Positions 1-5,542 are shown, numbered from the stretch's first letter. The stretch is DNA of 13,717 nt from Azophilus sp964638775 (GCA_964638775.1 CAZWZH010000227.1:1-13717); one strand, 5' to 3'. A program made the numbers and translations. The notes: generated by a model from the letters alone, not told the origin.

Positions 1-188
1 TGGCTGTACAGCCGGTCTCCCTGCCGGCGTGAGCCAGTCGAGACAATTGCCCAAGCGGCTTTTCAACGCGCTCGGTGATCGGGTTGCCCCAATCAACACC
101 GTTGAACACGGTGCGGCCAGATAGACTGGCCGTGCTGCTTGCGCAGCATTGCGAACGGATCGTTCCATTGCCAGGATCAATCCCTCGC
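1..188. other. Integrase 3' flank, no recognisable gene
   Basis: This stretch lies past the integrase stop codon and is cut by the window edge. I recognise no gene in it. Two minus-strand frames stay open to the edge, and a plus-strand frame stays open from position 2 to a TAG at 122-124. That plus frame could be the last 40 codons of a gene entering from the left and converging on the integrase, but its sequence matches no family I know. The stretch is notable for its density of inverted repeats. Besides the packed stem-loops at 77-165, there is a perfect 12-bp palindrome at 2-13 (GGCTGTACAGCC) and a 5-bp inverted repeat at 11-15/24-28. Confidence 0.4.
77..165 (-). other. Cluster of five adjacent stem-loops, possible structured RNA
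   Basis: Five short inverted repeats follow one another almost without gaps: 77-83/88-94, 97-102/108-113, 114-120/126-132, 133-138/143-148 and 153-157/161-165. Stems are 5 to 7 bp and loops 3 to 5 nt. Read as minus-strand RNA, the first and fourth loops are both GCAA, a GNRA tetraloop. The one imperfect pair in the first stem (C80/A91 on the plus strand) becomes a U-G wobble on the minus strand. This favours a minus-strand RNA lying just downstream of the integrase, in the same direction. It matches no RNA family I can recall. It could also be a bidirectional terminator region, although no T-run follows any stem, or a protein-binding DNA site. Observed: the inverted repeats. Inferred: the RNA nature. 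Confidence 0.4.
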
Positions 189-1367
189 TCAAGCGCGACG
201 ATCTTCTCGTCGCACGATGTAGTCGCACCACGCCTGCATCACGGGGCGGCGCTTCTCGAGAAGGTCGTCGCGGGCGTAGGCGGCCACCGTCTTCGAGCCT
301 TCCACGTGCGCCAGCGCGAACTCGGAGAGGATCTCGTCCACCCCCTCGTGGCGCGCCCAGTCCTTGAAGCTCGACCGGAAGCCGTGCCCGGTGGCGTTGA
401 TCTGCGCCTTCCTCAGCGCGTCCGCCACCGAGGTCCGGCCGAGCCTGCCGCCCTGCGCGCCGCGGAAGGCGGTCTCGCCGTCCCCGTGCAGCCCACGCAG
501 CTCGTCGAGCGCCGCCAGCGCGCCGGTGGACAGAGGAACCCGGTGCGGGCGGTAGCGCTTCATGTGCGCCTCCGGCACCGTCCACACCGCCTCGTCCAGG
601 TCGAACTCGTCCCAGGTCGCCCGCCGCACCTCCGCCTGCCGGGCCGCCGTCAGCACCCCGAAACGGATGGCGAGCTGCACCGTGCGGGCGATGCGCGGGT
701 GCCCGTCCACCTTGCCGAGCGCCGCCGCCACGTCGGAGAAGTGCAGCGCCCGGTGGTGGCGCACCGCCGCGGCCTTGGGCAGCGAACGCGTCACCGTCTC
801 CACGATCGCCCGGCCGCTGCCGGCCGGTTCGCGCAGGTTCTCCACCTCCGCCCACTCCAGAACGGCGACGATCCGCCCGGCCACCATGCGCATCGTCGCG
901 TGCTTGCCCGCGAGCGCGAGGGGACGGAGCACGCGCTTGACGTCGCTGGTCGCGACGGCGCCGACGTGCATCTTCCCGAGCTGCGGCAGCACGTAGGCGT
1001 CCATCGTCGAGCGCCAGTCGCGCTGCGACTTCGACGCCGTGCCGGCGCGCCAGGTCTCCGCCTTCTCCGCCATCGCCAGCGGCTCGGCTTCCGCGAAGGC
1101 GATCGTGCGCGCCTTGCGGGGGTCGCCGCCGGTGCGCGCGACCGCCCGGTTGTCGGCCGCCGCGCGACGCGCGTCGGCGAGGCTCACCAGCTCGGCGTTG
1201 CCGAGGCCGATGTCCACGCGGCGGCCGTGCACCATGATGCGCTGCACCCAGGAACGGGAGCCGCTGTCGCGGACCCGGAGCATCAGGCCGTTGCCGTCCA
1301 CGTAGCTGCCGGGGCCGGCGTGGCGTACCATCCGGGCGGACAGGGCGTTGCGATTGAGCTTCGGCAT
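189..1367 (-). CDS. Tyrosine recombinase, phage/island integrase with N-terminal DUF4102-type domain
   Basis: This is a site-specific recombinase of the phage integrase superfamily, 392 residues, a normal length for the bacterial integrases that carry an N-terminal arm-binding (DUF4102) domain. Residues 1 to about 75 are that domain (SYVDGNGLMLRV, then DIGLGNAELVSLADAR). A core-binding region follows at about 95-185 and the catalytic domain from about 205 to 385. All catalytic residues are visible: R243 in TAARQAEVRR, K270 before RVPLS, H328 and R331 in HGFRSSFKDW, H354 in LAHVEGS, and the nucleophile Y364 in AAYARDDLLEKRR. The gene therefore looks intact and probably active. No clear Shine-Dalgarno precedes the ATG at 1367. 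The 5' end faces the aldolase gene. Integrases of this class usually have their attachment site near their own 5' end and are transcribed into the element, so the element probably extends left, out of the window. No tRNA gene adjoins it. Confidence 0.93.
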   Translation of the reverse strand: MPKLNRNALSARMVRHAGPGSYVDGNGLMLRVRDSGSRSWVQRIMVHGRRVDIGLGNAELVSLADARRAAADNRAVARTGGDPRKARTIAFAEAEPLAMAEKAETWRAGTASKSQRDWRSTMDAYVLPQLGKMHVGAVATSDVKRVLRPLALAGKHATMRMVAGRIVAVLEWAEVENLREPAGSGRAIVETVTRSLPKAAAVRHHRALHFSDVAAALGKVDGHPRIARTVQLAIRFGVLTAARQAEVRRATWDEFDLDEAVWTVPEAHMKRYRPHRVPLSTGALAALDELRGLHGDGETAFRGAQGGRLGRTSVADALRKAQINATGHGFRSSFKDWARHEGVDEILSEFALAHVEGSKTVAAYARDDLLEKRRPVMQAWCDYIVRREDRRA

Positions 1368-1627
1368 GGGAAGAGACTCGACTTCAGGCGTGAAACGGAG
1401 TCTACAGGATGCGGAATTGGCTTACAACTCGTCCCACAAAAATAAGCGGCGTTCCTTGGCGTCGGATGGCACCGGATGGCACGTTCTTGCACATGCCGAG
1501 ACGGACTTATCTAGTTGATAAACAATGGAATTTGCCGACGACCGGAGACGCAGACCGTTGCAGAAGAACGCAGATCATCCTACTTCAAATGCTTATTCCA
1601 TGAAAGCGGCGCAACAACCGCCCGGTG
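1368..1627. other. Integrase upstream region, candidate attachment/arm-site region
   Basis: These 260 bp between the integrase start and the aldolase stop hold no gene I can support. The base composition is visibly more A+T-rich than the flanking genes. They contain a perfect tandem pair of 10-mers (1463-1482) and a short inverted repeat, TTATC-tagtt-GATAA (1507-1521). No tRNA or tRNA 3' end is present, so if the recombination site lies here it is not a classical tRNA target. Confidence 0.4.
1463..1482. repeat. Tandem 10-bp direct repeat upstream of the integrase
   Basis: CGGATGGCAC occurs twice with no spacer (1463-1472 and 1473-1482), about 95 to 115 bp upstream of the integrase start. Short direct repeats in this position are typical of arm-type sites bound by the N-terminal domain of tyrosine recombinases, or of excisionase sites. 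That role is inferred from position only. Confidence 0.55.
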
Positions 1628-2419
1628 TCAGTAACCCGCCTGCTCGCGCTTGCTCCCGGGAACGCCGCGAACCTCGGCCAGATCGGCGACGGCCGCCTTT
1701 GCCATGAACCGGGCGTCGGAACCCAGCGTCACCAGATTGAATCCGAGGTCCAGGTAGCGCCGCGTGAACTCGACACTGGACGTGTGGATACCCGCCGCCA
1801 CGCCGTTTTCGCGGCAGGCATCCCGAATGCGAAGAACGGTTTCGGCATGCCGGGGATCCTCGTTGTCACCTATGGGCGACAGGCCGAGCGCCAGCGCCAG
1901 GTCCGAAGGGCCGATGTACACACCGTCCAGGCCAGGCGTTGAGACGATTTCGTCCAGCTTCTCGATGCCTTCGGCGGTCTCGATCATGGCGATGCAGGCG
2001 ATCTGGCCGTTCGCTTCCGCGGCATAACCCCGCCCCCCGTAGACCGCGGCTCGAATCGGCCCGAAGGAGCGGTTGCCGTCGGGCGGATAACGGCAGGCGG
2101 CCACCGCAAGTTCCGCCTCTTCGCGGTTGTTGACCATGGGGACGATGACGCCGTAGGCGCCCGCATCGAGCGCTTTCATGATCTCGTAGGGTTCGTTCCA
2201 GGGTACCCGGACCAGCGGTGTCGTATCCCCCGTTGAGATGGCCGGCAGCATGTGCGTGAGATCCTGATAGTCCAGCAGCCCGTGCTGCAGGTCGATGCAC
2301 AGCCAGTCGAAACCCAGGCCCCCCATGATCTCCGCCGTGTGGGTGTTGGCCAGTGACAGCCAGCCGCCGATGGTCTGGCGGTTTTCCCGCCAGGCCGACA
2401 AGGCCTTGTTCTCGCGCAT
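1628..2419 (-). CDS. HpcH/HpaI family class II aldolase
   Basis: This is a metal-dependent pyruvate aldolase of the HpcH/HpaI family, 263 residues, the usual family length. Such enzymes cleave 2-keto-4-hydroxy acids to pyruvate and an aldehyde in the cytoplasm. The expected active-site positions are visible: H46 in DLQHGLLD, R71 in LVRVPW, metal-ligand E147 in MIETAEG and D173 in GPSDLALALG. These line up with H45, R70, E149 and D175 of HpaI. The start is supported by AAGGAG at 2427-2432, seven bases upstream of the ATG. The gene is divergent from a D-2-hydroxyacid dehydrogenase, which suggests a shared pathway for a hydroxy or keto acid. The specific substrate (4-hydroxy-2-oxoheptanedioate, 2-keto-3-deoxy sugar acid or another) cannot be told. 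There is no sign of truncation, although the 3' end lies beside the integrase region. Confidence 0.9.
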   Translation of the reverse strand: MRENKALSAWRENRQTIGGWLSLANTHTAEIMGGLGFDWLCIDLQHGLLDYQDLTHMLPAISTGDTTPLVRVPWNEPYEIMKALDAGAYGVIVPMVNNREEAELAVAACRYPPDGNRSFGPIRAAVYGGRGYAAEANGQIACIAMIETAEGIEKLDEIVSTPGLDGVYIGPSDLALALGLSPIGDNEDPRHAETVLRIRDACRENGVAAGIHTSSVEFTRRYLDLGFNLVTLGSDARFMAKAAVADLAEVRGVPGSKREQAGY

Positions 2420-2578
2420 GGATCCGCTCCTTAATCCCGTTCCGCCGCCAAAAGGCGCGGCATTGCGTCAAGGCACATCGTGCAATTGGCCGCCGCTACG
2501 GGCGCGGTGTCAAAGGTTGCGCCGCATTGTGCCTGTTCCGTACCGCCCGCGCATGTGGAATCCGCCTCCGGTCCGACC

Positions 2579-2590
2579 TGTTCGTGAACA
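2579..2590. promoter_or_regulatory. Candidate operator 1, 12-bp palindrome
   Basis: TGTTCGTGAACA has perfect 5-bp arms around a GT centre. It fits the pattern TRTTCRTGAAYA together with a second site centred 66 bp further right. It sits upstream of the predicted -35 box of the dehydrogenase promoter. A regulator binding site is inferred from symmetry and duplication; no regulator is identified. Confidence 0.45.
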
Positions 2591-2626
2591 AGCGTAGCGA
2601 ATCTGGCAAGCGTACGTTCGCTGCTA

Positions 2627-2656
2627 TTGACGACCGCAGCAGTTTATTCATGAATA
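2627..2656 (+). promoter_or_regulatory. Candidate promoter of the 2-hydroxyacid dehydrogenase
   Basis: TTGACG at 2627-2632 matches the -35 consensus at five of six positions. With a 17 or 18 bp spacer, the -10 would be ATGAAT (2650-2655) or TGAATA (2651-2656), both modest matches. Transcription would begin near 2662, giving a leader of about 25 nt that includes the ribosome site. The -10 overlaps the second palindrome, as expected for repression. Confidence 0.4.
2645..2656. promoter_or_regulatory. Candidate operator 2, 12-bp palindrome
   Basis: TATTCATGAATA has perfect 5-bp arms around AT and is a second instance of TRTTCRTGAAYA. It covers the candidate -10 box of the dehydrogenase promoter. 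The position suggests that a bound repressor would block RNA polymerase. The function is inferred. Confidence 0.45.
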
Positions 2657-2686
2657 GGCCGCGATACACCACTGGAGGAAAACCCA

Positions 2687-3739
2687 TTGAACAGGAAGAA
2701 GGTGGTCGCCCAGCTCCCGGGACACGTGCGGCCCGGCAATGTCGCCGAGCGCTACGGGCCGGAACTGGAGGCCCTCTCCCCCATCGCCGACCTGGTCGAG
2801 GTCGAGGGTTCCGATCCCGAGGCGTTCGCCCGGGGCGCCGGCGATGCCGATGCGATCATCACCTCCTGGGGCATTCAGTTCGACCGCGAGATCATCGGCA
2901 AGCTGGAACGGTGCGTGGTCATAGGCGTCGGCAGCGTCGGGGTGGACATGGTGGACGTCGCCGCCGCCACCGAGGCCGGCATCGTCGTCACCAACGTGCC
3001 GGACGTCTTCATCGAGGAGGTGGCCGACCACGCCATGATGCTGCTTCTGGCGGCGGGGCGCCGCATCCGGATCATGGAGAAAACCATCGTCTCCGGCGAG
3101 TGGTACCGGGCGCGCGGCATCCTGGAAAACGTGCCGCGGCTCATGGGCCAGACCCTGGGGCTGTTCGCATACGGCAACATCGCCCGCTGCACCGCCCGCC
3201 GGGCACTGGCATTCGGCATGCGCGTCATCGCCCACGACCCCTATGTCAGCGAACTCACGTTGAGCGGGGACGGCGTCGAGCCCGTCGGCTTCGGCGAACT
3301 GCTCGAGCGCTCCGATTACCTGTCCATCCATGCGCCCCTGAACGACGAGACCCGGCACCGGTTCAACGCCGACGCCTTCGCCCGGGTCAAGCCGACGGCG
3401 GTGCTCGTCAACACCGCGCGGGGGCCGATCGTGGATGAGGCGGCGCTGATCGATGCGCTGAACGGCGGTCAGCTTGCCGCGGCGGGGCTCGATGTGCTGG
3501 AAACCGAGCCCATCCGGCAGGACAACCCGTTGCTCAAGATGGACAACGTCGTGCTCACCCCGCACGTCGCCTCGGCGACGTCGCGCATGCGCCCGGAAAC
3601 CCGCCGCCGGGTGGGGCGCGAAGTGGCGCTGGTACTGCGCAACCGGTGGCCGCGAAGCTGTGTGAACCCGACCGTCCTGCCCAAGGTTCCGCTGGAGCGC
3701 TGGCAGCCCTACCCGATGAATCGGGGGCCCAATCGTTAA
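2687..3739 (+). CDS. D-isomer-specific 2-hydroxyacid dehydrogenase (NAD-binding, phosphoglycerate dehydrogenase/CtBP-like)
   Basis: This is an NAD(P)-dependent D-2-hydroxyacid dehydrogenase of 350 residues, a normal length without an ACT domain. The catalytic triad is visible: R245 in NTARGPIVDE, E274 in LETEP and H293 in LTPHVASAT. The nucleotide-binding domain runs from about 105 to 295. Its glycine loop reads FAYGNIA (160-166), so two of the three GxGxxG glycines are alanine, a variant seen in some CtBP-like members. The start is TTG, chosen because GGAGG at 2674-2678 sits eight bases upstream and no in-frame ATG occurs until residue 88. The gene is divergent from the HpcH/HpaI aldolase and convergent with a small HTH gene. 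It probably reduces a 2-oxo acid, or oxidises its hydroxy form, in the same pathway as the aldolase. The substrate is unknown, and serine biosynthesis is unlikely from this context. Confidence 0.88.
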   Translation: MNRKKVVAQLPGHVRPGNVAERYGPELEALSPIADLVEVEGSDPEAFARGAGDADAIITSWGIQFDREIIGKLERCVVIGVGSVGVDMVDVAAATEAGIVVTNVPDVFIEEVADHAMMLLLAAGRRIRIMEKTIVSGEWYRARGILENVPRLMGQTLGLFAYGNIARCTARRALAFGMRVIAHDPYVSELTLSGDGVEPVGFGELLERSDYLSIHAPLNDETRHRFNADAFARVKPTAVLVNTARGPIVDEAALIDALNGGQLAAAGLDVLETEPIRQDNPLLKMDNVVLTPHVASATSRMRPETRRRVGREVALVLRNRWPRSCVNPTVLPKVPLERWQPYPMNRGPNR

Positions 3740-3759
3740 ACCTGATGCGGGCTGAAGAT

Positions 3760-3951
3760 CTATTTGCCGAACTTGTGACGCAAGGTGTACCAACTCGGAT
3801 AGGGAATCGGCCGCGGATCTTTCCTGGAGGTCCAGAAACGCACCACCCGGCCATCGGACAAGCGTAGCGCCTTCGCCACCTTCCGGTTTGACAGGCCCTT
3901 GCGGTCCATCCAGTCGCGAAGCTCTTCCGGAGTTGGCGGATACTTCTTCAT
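3760..3951 (-). CDS. Small helix-turn-helix protein
   Basis: This is a 63-residue basic protein with a plausible helix-turn-helix: TPEELRDWMDRKGLSNRKVA, then KALRLSDGRVVRFW at about 25-41. That is the pattern of small XRE/Cro-like or phage-derived DNA-binding proteins. The C-terminus (PIPYPSWYTLRHKFGK) resembles the tail of short proteobacterial HTH proteins of unknown role. It converges on the dehydrogenase with 20 bp between stops, and its start is 60 bp from the end of the PiT-like gene on the same strand, so it could be the distal gene of that transcript. No good Shine-Dalgarno precedes the ATG. Coding status rests on the HTH-like sequence alone. It might regulate a neighbour, but nothing ties it to the palindromes at 2579-2656. 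Confidence 0.6.
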   Translation of the reverse strand: MKKYPPTPEELRDWMDRKGLSNRKVAKALRLSDGRVVRFWTSRKDPRPIPYPSWYTLRHKFGK

Positions 3952-4011
3952 GGTCGGTTCGGATGTCGGAACCCCAATGCTACACCACGATGGCCGGTTT
4001 GGGTGGCCGGA

Positions 4012-4968
4012 TCAGCCAGCGAAGTAGATCCCCGCCAGGGCCAGGATAACGCTCACCACCAGCCCGGTGAACGCCTTGAACGCATCCAGCCCCACCAGCT
4101 TCATTGTCTCCTTCAGATTCCGTCCCGAGTTCTGCAGCGTCATCGCCACCTCGCGCCCGGCGAGCAGGCCCAGAAACACCCAGGTGGTGCTCATGGGCAT
4201 GTTGCTCCACTCCTTGAAGATCAGGAGGATCAGCCCGTACAGGAAGTCGATGATCGTGGCGGAGCGGGTATCCGCGGTCATGGTCTTGGAGGTGACAATC
4301 TTCTGGATGGCGCCGCCATGCTGATAGAAGATGACGCCCTGTATGACGAGCAGCAGCGCGATACTGCCCACCAATGCCCACAGATCGATGACCCGCGGCA
4401 GGAAAACGAAGATGTTCGCCAGGTCCTGAATCAGCCACTGGCTCCAGAGAAAGGCGGTCGATGCCCACTGCAGCACCACCCAGTGGATTGCGCCGGCCTC
4501 ACGTGTGCCGGCACTGCGGGTCAGGTAGGCGGTGAGTTTTCGGGTGCCCAGGTACAGCAGTATGGCGACGGCGAAGGCGACCAGGTAGCCGGACAGCGAC
4601 TTGAACAGCATCGAGTCGATATTGCCCGGAGCGAATACGCTCAGCACCAGGAAGGTGGTGCTGACCGGCACCCCGAACCGGGTAAGAATCAGCAGCGTAA
4701 AGGGCGCCAGCACATGCAGCCAGGTCACGCCGCCGGCCGGGGGCGGGAAGGATTCAAGACGCCCGTAGGCAGGGTCGCCGGCGTTCGCGTACCAGCCGTA
4801 GACCAGCACCATGAGCAGGATGCTGCTCCCGAAGATCCACATCACCCACCAGGGCCGGTGCGCATTGGACGAGAGAAAGGTGCCCAGCGTCTGGATCGAG
4901 TCGTTGGAGATAACCGAATAGGCGGCAAGCGCAAAGCCCAGGATCATCAGCATTTCTGGCAGTGACAT
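4012..4968 (-). CDS. PiT-like (inorganic phosphate transporter family-related) membrane protein
   Basis: This is an integral membrane protein of 318 residues with about eight or nine hydrophobic segments. Two half-repeats are visible, each pairing an acidic motif with a P-x-S-T-T motif. The first is SND (21-23) with GVPVSTTFLVLS (99-110). The second is QDLAN (181-185) with MPMSTTWVFLG (257-267). The spacing is close to 80 residues in both halves. Duplicated ND and STT motifs are the hallmark of PiT phosphate permeases (canonical GANDVANA and PxSTT), so an ion:phosphate symporter or related anion carrier is likely. The first motif diverges from canonical (SNDSIQTLG), and the protein is shorter than typical PiT proteins, which exceed 400 residues. 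Substrate is therefore open. The upstream intergenic region is rich in inverted repeats. No PhoU-like gene adjoins it. Confidence 0.65.
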   Translation of the reverse strand: MSLPEMLMILGFALAAYSVISNDSIQTLGTFLSSNAHRPWWVMWIFGSSILLMVLVYGWYANAGDPAYGRLESFPPPAGGVTWLHVLAPFTLLILTRFGVPVSTTFLVLSVFAPGNIDSMLFKSLSGYLVAFAVAILLYLGTRKLTAYLTRSAGTREAGAIHWVVLQWASTAFLWSQWLIQDLANIFVFLPRVIDLWALVGSIALLLVIQGVIFYQHGGAIQKIVTSKTMTADTRSATIIDFLYGLILLIFKEWSNMPMSTTWVFLGLLAGREVAMTLQNSGRNLKETMKLVGLDAFKAFTGLVVSVILALAGIYFAG

Positions 4969-5091
4969 GGCAATTCCCAGGATTGGCGCCGGTGTGGCGG
5001 TTTGCGCTACCGGCTCCGTCGAATCCTATGTATCAAGCGGCATCCACGTAAACCGGCCTGCTCGTCTACGCTTGCGATTACGCGGCTGCCG

Positions 5092-5168
5092 GCATTCCCG
5101 GCCGGATCGACTTGCGGCGGAGTGTATACAAACCGCCTGCCGCCAACTACCGCGTTCGCCGGGAATGC
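5092..5168. repeat. Nested inverted repeat, possible dispersed intergenic element
   Basis: GCATTCCCGGC (5092-5102) and GCCGGGAATGC (5158-5168) are perfect 11-bp inverted arms separated by 55 nt. The interior holds a GGCGG/CCGCC hairpin around a loop containing GTATAC. Arms built on ATTCCCG/CGGGAAT recall the dRS3-like and similar palindromic repeats scattered between proteobacterial genes. Whether further copies exist in this genome cannot be seen here. Confidence 0.45.
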
Positions 5169-5248
5169 GCCTCGGTTCCACCCGGCTGCCCTTTCGATAC
5201 ACCGCACCGCCGCGGCGTCATTTCAAGGCAAGCGGGCGCATTGACGAG

Positions 5249-5260
5249 TAGAATGCGCAC
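5249..5260 (+). promoter_or_regulatory. Candidate -10 box and G+C-rich discriminator of the tRNA-Leu pair
   Basis: TAGAAT at 5249-5254 is followed by GCGCAC, the G+C-rich discriminator typical of stable-RNA promoters under stringent control. The predicted start is near 5261, about 14 nt before the mature tRNA. No good -35 lies 16 to 18 bp upstream. The box overlaps the right arm of the GCGCATT/AATGCGC inverted repeat. Confidence 0.45.
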
Positions 5261-5274
5261 CGATACGGCGCCCG

Positions 5275-5361
5275 GCCCAGGTGTTGGAATTGGCAGACAA
5301 GCTGGATTTAGGTTCCAGTGCCCCTAGCGGCGTGCGAGTTCGAATCTCGCCCTGGGCACCA
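5275..5361 (+). tRNA. tRNA-Leu (anticodon UAG)
   Basis: This is an 87-nt class II tRNA with encoded CCA. The acceptor stem GCCCAGG pairs with CCTGGGC (5351-5357). The anticodon stem CTGGA/TCCAG encloses TTTAGGT, putting TAG at 5309-5311. A long variable arm is present and the T arm carries GTTCGAATC, all as expected for leucine. It decodes CUN codons, chiefly CUA. It is followed after 10 nt by a second tRNA-Leu, probably in one transcript. Confidence 0.97.
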
Positions 5362-5371
5362 CGCCGAGCCA

Positions 5372-5458
5372 GCCCGGGTGGTGAAACTGGTAGACACAAG
5401 GGACTTAAAATCCCTCGGCCGCAAGGCCATGCGGGTTCGAGCCCCGCCCCGGGCACCA
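5372..5458 (+). tRNA. tRNA-Leu (anticodon UAA)
   Basis: This is an 87-nt class II tRNA with encoded CCA. The acceptor stem GCCCGGG pairs with CCCGGGC. The anticodon stem AGGGA/TCCCT encloses CTTAAAA, with TAA at 5406-5408. The long variable arm (CGGCCGCAAGGCCAT) and the T loop GTTCGAGCC are clear. It decodes UUA/UUG and is the counterpart of E. coli leuZ, which lies with cysT downstream of pgsA. Its 3' end is only 10 nt from the 3' end of the convergent tRNA-Cys. Confidence 0.97.
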
Positions 5459-5468
5459 GGATCGGAAT

Positions 5469-5542
5469 TGGAGGCTGAGGTCGGAATCGAACCGGCGTAC
5501 ACGGAGTTGCAGTCCGCTGCATGGCCACTCTGCCACTCAGCC
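5469..5542 (-). tRNA. tRNA-Cys (anticodon GCA)
   Basis: This is a 74-nt tRNA on the minus strand with encoded CCA and the U73 discriminator typical of cysteine. The acceptor stem GGCTGAG pairs with CTCAGCC. The anticodon loop is CTGCAAC, with the anticodon at 5508-5510. The T arm contains GGTTCGATTCC. It lies downstream of pgsA on the same strand, as cysT does in E. coli, but the usual tRNA-Gly(GCC) between them is absent. Confidence 0.97.

Larger units (their letters stand above)
2420..2686. promoter_or_regulatory. Divergent regulatory region of the aldolase/dehydrogenase pair
   Basis: This 267-bp region lies between the divergent aldolase and dehydrogenase starts. It contains two related palindromes (2579-2590 and 2645-2656), an imperfect 14-bp palindrome at 2609-2622 (AGCGTACGTTCGCT), and a plausible plus-strand promoter. 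A minus-strand TTGACG lies at 2466-2471 but lacks a convincing -10 box. No other gene is visible here. Confidence 0.5.
4969..5274. other. Repeat-rich intergenic region between the PiT-like gene and tRNA-Leu
   Basis: No gene is supported in these 306 bp; the open frames here have repeat-like translations. Inverted repeats are dense: GCCGGT/ACCGGC at 4988-4993/5009-5014, a perfect 11-bp pair at 5092-5102/5158-5168 enclosing a GGCGG/CCGCC hairpin, and GCGCATT/AATGCGC at 5236-5242/5252-5258. The region must hold the divergent promoters of the PiT-like gene and the tRNA-Leu genes. It may also include a dispersed palindromic repeat. Confidence 0.5.

Noticed and set aside
2..124. Plus-strand frame of 40 codons ending in TAG at 122-124
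   Set aside because: It could be the end of a gene entering from the left, but it is too short and unrecognised, and it overlaps the stem-loop cluster.
75..1445. Long plus-strand open frame of 456 codons
   Set aside because: It is the antisense of the integrase, rich in Arg, His, Gly and Ala in the way of G+C-rich shadow frames, while the minus strand has all tyrosine recombinase catalytic residues.
2648..3793. Minus-strand open frame of 381 codons over the dehydrogenase
   Set aside because: The plus strand encodes a complete 2-hydroxyacid dehydrogenase with its Arg-Glu-His triad and ribosome site; the minus frame has no family features.
4003..4965. Plus-strand open frame of 320 codons over the PiT-like gene
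   Set aside because: It mirrors the membrane protein; its hydrophilic Gln/His/Gly-rich translation is typical of the antisense of hydrophobic coding sequence.
5007..5207. Minus-strand 66-codon frame upstream of the PiT-like gene
   Set aside because: Its translation is of the kind produced by palindromic intergenic repeats; the DNA is better explained by inverted repeats.
5281..5478. Open frames across the tRNA cluster (plus and minus)
   Set aside because: They translate the tRNA genes themselves and are a common false-positive protein prediction.
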